Shown here one piece after another: positions 59,396-64,000 of a stretch of DNA of 64,000 nucleotides. The DNA is from Candidatus Gemmiger avistercoris (lineage in GTDB: Bacteria > Bacillota > Clostridia > Oscillospirales > Ruminococcaceae), in NCBI GenBank assembly GCA_019116705.1, contig DXBF01000054.1, positions 29,304-93,303 of the forward strand, written 5' to 3'. The notes beneath the pieces were generated by a model. It was not told the origin of the DNA. It saw nothing but the letters and a program-made list of their open reading frames with translations, and made no database searches. A program made the translations under genes and the position numbers. How positions within the stretch are numbered: the first letter of the stretch is position 1; the number at the start of each line of letters is the position of its first letter.

Positions 59396-60901
59396 TTATC
59401 GCCGTTCCACCACCACAACGGAATCCTTCCCGTAGTAAGGCGTCAGCCCCCACAGATCCGGCCCCACCGACACATCGGTGTAAAACAGCAGCCAGGGCCG
59501 TTCTTCCGCGCCCAGCGGGCTGATCGCCACATCCGGCTGCGACGGGTCGGACAAGGCCGCCTCCCGCGCATCCAGCGCAACGGCAAAGCGGGATGCTTCG
59601 CCGCTGGCAAGTTCATAGCAGGCTTCCAGGCTGGTGGCAAAGTAGTTGTCCTGCCCTTCCTTGACCGTATGGCTGCCGATGCACGCCATACATACCAGCA
59701 TCGCCAGCGCCAGACCCGGCAGATAGCGGCCATGCTTTTCCAAAAAGCGTTCGGCATTTCTCAGCATATGCCCCCGGACCCGTTCCACCCAGCCGAAGAA
59801 CAGAAATTCCGTCACGGCCAGCCCCAGCACGAAGGTCATCCAGACCACGTTCAAGAGCCGCCCCGCGCCGATACCGCCCATGGTGTAAGACGGCAAGAAG
59901 ATCATGGCCCACATCAGAAGGAATGTCCCCCCCAGTCCCAGCCAGGGACGGCGGAACATACGGTCCGGCACCCGTGCGCTCCGGGCCAGGCGGCACAGCG
60001 GCAGCGCCAGCAGCAAAAGCAGGCACAGCAGCGGCACATCCAACCAGCGGACCCATTCCAGCGCCGCCAGGACAAAACTTTTGACGGCCGCCTCCAGAAA
60101 GCCGGCCCCGCCAAAACCATCCGCCCGCACCCGCGTGCCCGGCGCGGTGACATTGACGGCCAGCCCCGCCACAGCCGCCAGGAAGGCAGGCACGTTCCAG
60201 AAATTCCTGTGCCGTGCGCATAGGACCACAGCCAAAAGCAGCACGAGAACGTTCAGTTCCCCCACCACCTGATGGCCGCCGCCGATGAACAGGCTGCTCA
60301 CTATGCCGCCCACTACCAGCGCCACGCGGCGGCGCCGCGCACATTCCCCGGGGTCCGCCAACGCAAAAGCCAGGCAGGCGTTCAGAACAGCCAACGCGAA
60401 ATAGGGCTGGTAATTCATTGCCCCGTTGAACCAGTACAGCCCCTCCACCGGGGCCGGCATTCCCTGCACGAAGGCGAACAGCAGCAGGACTGCCAGCGCC
60501 AGCGGCAGATACTTCTGCGCCGGTTCCAGCCGCCGCACGACCAGCCGCGCACCGGCGTACAGGCACAGGAAGAGCGGCAGCAGCACGCAAACAAACGTCA
60601 GGCCATACCACTGGTTGCCGAAAATACCGGGCTGCAGCGCCAGCACAAAGCCGGAGACATACAGCCCCTGCCAGTGGTTGAAATAGTAAACGGTGGTCTC
60701 CCACGCGGCCTGCAGCAGACGCATCAGGTCGAATCCATACTGCTGCACCACCGCATGGGTGCGCGCCGCATAGACATAGTCGTCCGCCGAAGGCCGCGCA
60801 TAGAACGCCAATACGATCGCAGGCAGCAAAAGGACCAGCACCGCCGCCAGAAAACGGCGCCGCCAGCGCTTCTGCATCCCTGTATCATGCCAAAAGTCCA
60901 T
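59396..60901 (-). CDS. DUF6056-like polytopic membrane protein
   Basis: A 501-aa protein with about 11-12 helices. It starts with a helix and a FYARPSADDYVYAARTH loop, the acidic signature of DUF6056 and related glycosyltransferase-C-like membrane proteins. A role in sugar or lipid-linked transfer at the surface is possible, not shown. AAGGA precedes the start at 60901. It is the last of four minus-strand genes after deoB. Confidence 0.75.
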   Translation of the reverse strand: MDFWHDTGMQKRWRRRFLAAVLVLLLPAIVLAFYARPSADDYVYAARTHAVVQQYGFDLMRLLQAAWETTVYYFNHWQGLYVSGFVLALQPGIFGNQWYGLTFVCVLLPLFLCLYAGARLVVRRLEPAQKYLPLALAVLLLFAFVQGMPAPVEGLYWFNGAMNYQPYFALAVLNACLAFALADPGECARRRRVALVVGGIVSSLFIGGGHQVVGELNVLVLLLAVVLCARHRNFWNVPAFLAAVAGLAVNVTAPGTRVRADGFGGAGFLEAAVKSFVLAALEWVRWLDVPLLCLLLLLALPLCRLARSARVPDRMFRRPWLGLGGTFLLMWAMIFLPSYTMGGIGAGRLLNVVWMTFVLGLAVTEFLFFGWVERVRGHMLRNAERFLEKHGRYLPGLALAMLVCMACIGSHTVKEGQDNYFATSLEACYELASGEASRFAVALDAREAALSDPSQPDVAISPLGAEERPWLLFYTDVSVGPDLWGLTPYYGKDSVVVVERR

Positions 60902-60927
60902 ACCGTAATTCCTTCCGGGCCAGCCGC

Positions 60928-61689
60928 TTACGGATTCCCGAGGATCTTTTGCAGGAAGTAGACCCACTGCTTTTCCCACCAGGGCCAGTCGTGGGAAACG
61001 TCCATGCCCCAGATATCCACGATGGGATGGATCCCCTTGCTTTCCAAAATACCCTGAAGTTCTTTGGTGGACGCCAGCAGATCCCCCTCCCAGGCGCCCT
61101 GGCCACAGCACAGGATGAATTTGTCCGCCTGCTCATAGAGTTTCTTGTAAGGGTGATCGTCCGGGAAATTCCGCATGTAGTCACAGGGGGAATTGCGGTA
61201 GACCAGATCGTCCATGTAATCCCCAAAGAACATCCGGGAGGAATACAGGCCGCTCAGCGCGATGGTCCCATTATACAGATCCGGCCTGCGCAGGTAAAAA
61301 TTCACCGCATGGCCGCCGCCCATACTGGCGCCGCCCACCAGGATGCGGCCTTCATGATCCGGCCCCTGCTCACGGTTGATCGCCCGCACACGGGGGGTCA
61401 GTTCTTCGCATACATAGTTGTACCAGCGTTCCTGCATCTCGATCCGCGGGCGCTCCGGGCCGTGGTTGTCCCAGCTTTCCGGGTCGATGCTGTCTGCTGT
61501 AAAGATCTGCAGCTTGCCCCGGTCGATCCATGGAGCCGCAGCATTGCACATGCCGTGGTCCTCCCAATCGTAGAAACGGCCGCTCTGACAGGGGAAAATG
61601 ATGACAGGCCGTCCGGCGTGGCCGTAAACCTTAAATTCCATCATCCGGTTCAGATACCGGCTGTATTCCTTATAATAGCGGATCTGCAT
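60928..61689 (-). CDS. Esterase D-like alpha/beta hydrolase
   Basis: A 253-aa serine hydrolase of the esterase (Fes/EstD) type. Nucleophile Ser122 lies in GGASMGGGHA; VIIFPCQSGRFYDWED is near the N-terminus, with a likely catalytic Asp and His near VDIWGMD and VSHDWPWW. No signal peptide. The substrate may be an acyl or feruloyl ester. It lies 20 nt after the SanA-like gene. Confidence 0.88.
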   Translation of the reverse strand: MQIRYYKEYSRYLNRMMEFKVYGHAGRPVIIFPCQSGRFYDWEDHGMCNAAAPWIDRGKLQIFTADSIDPESWDNHGPERPRIEMQERWYNYVCEELTPRVRAINREQGPDHEGRILVGGASMGGGHAVNFYLRRPDLYNGTIALSGLYSSRMFFGDYMDDLVYRNSPCDYMRNFPDDHPYKKLYEQADKFILCCGQGAWEGDLLASTKELQGILESKGIHPIVDIWGMDVSHDWPWWEKQWVYFLQKILGNP

Positions 61690-61709
61690 GGCAGTTCCCT
61701 CCTACTTTC

Positions 61710-62546
61710 TCACTTATAGAAAAATCGTTTATTCAGATCCAAAAAGCCCACCAGCGCGTGCATAGGGCCGCTGGTTGACGTTTTGAACACCCAATAATAA
61801 GCAAGTGCAAGCGCTTCCCGCAGATAGCACGGCAGCACGCTGCGCCACGGCGTGGAAGCCGGAAGCGAAGTAACGTTTGTAAAACCCGCGCGCCGGGCAT
61901 ATTCCCCGGCCCGGTAGCAGTGAAAACTGTTGGAGACATAGACGATTGGGGTGGCCTCGCTCATGCCGCGCTCTTTCAGCAGATCCAGCGAAAACAGGAA
62001 GTTTTCTTCGGTGGAAGTCGAGCGGTTTTCCGCGATCACGCGCTCCTGGTCCAGTCCTTTCGCGATCAGGTAATCTCGCATGGCCTGACCTTCCGGCACC
62101 CATTCGTCACGCCCCTGTCCGCCGCTGGTCACCACCAGCATGTCCGGGTGTGCCGCCGCGTACTTATACGCCTTGTCCAGCCGGTAACGAAGCAGCGTGC
62201 TGGGCTGGTCGCGCCGCAGCCCGGCCCCCAGCACCAGGATCGCCTGCTCCCGCCCGGTGGGCGGGTTCGCGTAACCGCTGACGGCCACGAACCCGATGAG
62301 CAAAGCATACGCTATGGCCAGGATCACCAGTGCCCAGCCGGTCACACGGCCCGGCAAAGGCCCCCGGAACCATTGGAAAAGCGGTTTGTGCCAGACGGCA
62401 AGCACAACGGCTGCCGCCGCCAGCAACCAAACCATCAGGTTTCCCATATTGAAGTTGCTGGTCAGCGCCAGACCGATGGAATATGCCACCAGCGCCGCCG
62501 CCGTACAATACAAAAGGGTCAGCGCCATCTTACCGGCGAATCTCAT
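61710..62546 (-). CDS. SanA/YdcF-like DUF218 membrane protein
   Basis: A 278-aa protein with three N-terminal helices (about 5-27, 33-50, 65-90) and a DUF218 domain outside the membrane: ILVLGAGLRRDQPS, VTSGGQGRDEWVPEGQAM and ENRSTSTEENFLFS. In E. coli SanA affects envelope integrity to vancomycin. The start at 62546 overlaps the deoB stop by 17 nt, so the two are probably co-translated. Confidence 0.88.
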   Translation of the reverse strand: MRFAGKMALTLLYCTAAALVAYSIGLALTSNFNMGNLMVWLLAAAAVVLAVWHKPLFQWFRGPLPGRVTGWALVILAIAYALLIGFVAVSGYANPPTGREQAILVLGAGLRRDQPSTLLRYRLDKAYKYAAAHPDMLVVTSGGQGRDEWVPEGQAMRDYLIAKGLDQERVIAENRSTSTEENFLFSLDLLKERGMSEATPIVYVSNSFHCYRAGEYARRAGFTNVTSLPASTPWRSVLPCYLREALALAYYWVFKTSTSGPMHALVGFLDLNKRFFYK

Positions 62547-63705
62547 CATACACCCCGCAGCCCGCGGCGCAGTACGGGACATCCAGACAGCGGCAGACGG
62601 TGTCTGCAATGGTGGCAAAGCTGTAACGCGTGTGCAGGTTGACACCCGGACGGATCTCCTCCCCGCAGATCAGGAACGGCACATATTCCCGCGTATGGTC
62701 GGTCGTTTTTGTGTAACTGGGATCGCAGCCGTGATCGGCCGTGACCATCAGCACATCGCCGGGACGCATTCTGGCGCGGAAGGCGGGCAGCCAGTCGTTG
62801 AATTCCGCCGCAGCCGCCGCATACCCGGCCACATCGCGGCGATGGCCGTACAGCATGTCAAAATCGACCAGGTTGACGAACGCCAGGCCCTCAAAATCAC
62901 GGTCTGCCAGTTCCAGCGTCACTTGGAGGCCCTCGGTATTGCCGCTGGTACGGATGGTCTCCCCAATGCCTTTGCCGGCAAAGATGTCATGGATCTTGCC
63001 CACGCCGATGGTCGCTTTGCCCGCGGCCTGCAAAGCGTCCAGCATCGTGTCGCGAGGAGGCACCAGGCTGTAGTCATGCCGGCGGGAAGTACGGGTAAAG
63101 TTTTCCCGGCTGTCGCCCACAAACGGGCGGGCGATGACGCGGCCCACGCCGTATTTTCCCGTCAGCAGTTCCCGCGCCTGCTCACAGATCTCATACAGTT
63201 TCGGCACCGGCACAATGGCTTCGTTGGCAGCGATCTGGAACACGCTGTCGGCGGATGTATAAACGATCAGCGCGCCGGTGCGGGCATGTTCTTCGCCGTA
63301 GTCGCGGATAACTTCCGTGCCGGAATAGGGTTTGTTGCACAGCACTTTATAGCCGGTCCTGGCGGTGAATGCATCCAGCAGTTCCTGCGGAAACCCGTTC
63401 GGGAAAGTGGGCAGCGGCTCCGCGCTCAAAAGCCCGGCGATCTCCCAGTGGCCGATGGTCGTATCTTTCCCGGCACTGGCTTCCCGCAGTCGGGCAAAAC
63501 TGCCAACCGGCTGTGCCGCCGGCTGCCCGCAGGTGACGCCGTCAAGGTTGAAAAGGCCCAGTTCGGCCAGATGCCGCCCTTTGAAATTGGGATGCGCCGC
63601 GATCGCCGCCAGGGTATTGGTGCCGGCATCCCCGAACTGCTCGGCATCCGGCTCCGCGCCGATTCCGAAGCTGTCCAGCACGATCAAAAAGACTCGTTTT
63701 GCCAT
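62530..63705 (-). CDS. deoB: Phosphopentomutase DeoB
   Basis: Moves phosphate between C1 and C5 of ribose or deoxyribose, in nucleoside salvage. The 391-aa protein has VFLIVLDSFGIGAEPDA (metal Asp), DTTIGHWEIAGL (catalytic Thr), VTADHGCDPS and TDHTREYVPFL. The start at 63705 has AGGAGA upstream. It is divergent from pyk, with a promoter pair between them; no deoC or pdp genes follow. Confidence 0.95.
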   Translation of the reverse strand: MAKRVFLIVLDSFGIGAEPDAEQFGDAGTNTLAAIAAHPNFKGRHLAELGLFNLDGVTCGQPAAQPVGSFARLREASAGKDTTIGHWEIAGLLSAEPLPTFPNGFPQELLDAFTARTGYKVLCNKPYSGTEVIRDYGEEHARTGALIVYTSADSVFQIAANEAIVPVPKLYEICEQARELLTGKYGVGRVIARPFVGDSRENFTRTSRRHDYSLVPPRDTMLDALQAAGKATIGVGKIHDIFAGKGIGETIRTSGNTEGLQVTLELADRDFEGLAFVNLVDFDMLYGHRRDVAGYAAAAAEFNDWLPAFRARMRPGDVLMVTADHGCDPSYTKTTDHTREYVPFLICGEEIRPGVNLHTRYSFATIADTVCRCLDVPYCAAGCGVYDEIRR

Positions 63706-63757
63706 AGTGCGATGTTCTCCTGTCTGAAAAAATAAAAGGCTGCTGCATTTGTGTTTC

Positions 63758-63786
63758 ATTATACCCGAAACGCCTGCAAAAGTAAA
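63758..63786 (-). promoter_or_regulatory. Promoter of deoB
   Basis: Minus-strand TTTACT (63781-63786), 17-nt spacer, TATAAT (63758-63763). Confidence 0.6.
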
Positions 63787-63859
63787 ATGGTAAATTGCCG
63801 GGCTCGCGCGCGCCGTCGCAAAAAGGGGTAAAATGTAGGTAAAAGCCGGTCGAAAGGGC

Positions 63860-63889
63860 TTGTCTATTTGCCGCAAAGTGTAGTATAAT
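63860..63889 (+). promoter_or_regulatory. Promoter of pyk
   Basis: TTGTCT (63860-63865), 18-nt spacer, TATAAT (63884-63889). Confidence 0.65.
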
Positions 63890-63939
63890 GATTTCATACA
63901 TTGTTAAGATTTGAAAGTGAGCTATGGAGGCATTTGTGT

Positions 63940-64000
63940 ATGCGTAAAACAAAGATCGTTTGTACTCTGGGACCTTCTACGGACCGCCCCGGCATTCTGC
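63940..64000 (+). CDS. pyk: Pyruvate kinase, N-terminus only (cut by window end)
   Basis: The first 20 codons read MRKTKIVCTLGPSTDRPGIL, the standard start of pyruvate kinase, which makes ATP and pyruvate from PEP. GGAGG lies 9 nt before the ATG. The rest lies outside the window. Confidence 0.9.
   Translation, partial: MRKTKIVCTLGPSTDRPGIL

Noticed and set aside
1..64000. CRISPR arrays, insertion sequences, prophage or attachment sites
   Set aside because: No regularly spaced repeats, transposase, integrase or phage structural genes were recognised anywhere in the window.

Overview
The window looks like chromosomal DNA of a GC-rich, spore-forming Gram-positive anaerobe of the class Clostridia, probably Oscillospirales/Ruminococcaceae-like. 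That placement is inferred from gene content: a monomeric group B [FeFe] hydrogenase, sporulation genes (spoIVA, a sipL-type gene, spoVM, bofA, gerW/ytfJ, dacF), a PASTA kinase, and Firmicutes gene orders. The ends cut groEL (3' part, start of window) and pyk (5' end, last 61 bases). No phage, insertion sequence or CRISPR array was seen.

Layout. 1-16.3 kb is mostly plus-strand accessory material: groEL end, a VanZ-like gene, two truncated genes meeting head to head at about 2560, an OGG-type glycosylase, an Fe-S aldo/keto reductase, a TetR regulator, a P1 peptidase/alpha-amylase pair, a MATE exporter behind a leader terminator, an HD hydrolase, a cation/proton antiporter-TetR operon with two matching palindromic operators, and a cobalamin riboswitch controlling a DUF4430 (transcobalamin-like) lipoprotein and an ECF S component. 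16.5-33 kb holds tRNA-Pro, plsY-der-DUF512, yceD-rpmF, pgi, dacF, mtaB, the hydrogenase, rlmH, a WalJ-like hydrolase, murA, an M23 peptidase and an RluD-type synthase, followed by RNase P RNA.

33.5-49.8 kb is a long minus-strand run. It matches the Bacillus yloC-remA-gmk-priA-def-fmt-rsmB-rlmN-prpC-prkC-rsgA-thiN-spoVM order, shortened (no rpoZ, coaBC or rpe in place), and is followed by sipL, spoIVA, a yaaL-like gene and bofA. The 22-codon spoVM is easy to miss; with sipL and spoIVA it makes a compact spore-coat basement module. 49.9-53.2 kb is a three-gene biotin-dependent cluster (CoA-type carboxyltransferase, biotin carrier, pyruvate-type carboxyltransferase) shaped like a soluble transcarboxylase. 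53.3-57.3 kb is the M50 protease-scpA-scpB-DUF2953-ytfJ-rluB block. 57.4-64 kb has rpmB, a DUF4250 gene, an ATP-grasp gene, then deoB followed by SanA-like, esterase and DUF6056 genes, next to a remnant of a methyltransferase gene.

Best leads: the riboswitch-DUF4430-ECF cassette as a surface cobalamin capture system, the SpoVM/SipL/SpoIVA module, the transcarboxylase-like trio, and the MATE leader. All functional calls come from reading motifs and gene order; no database search was run.
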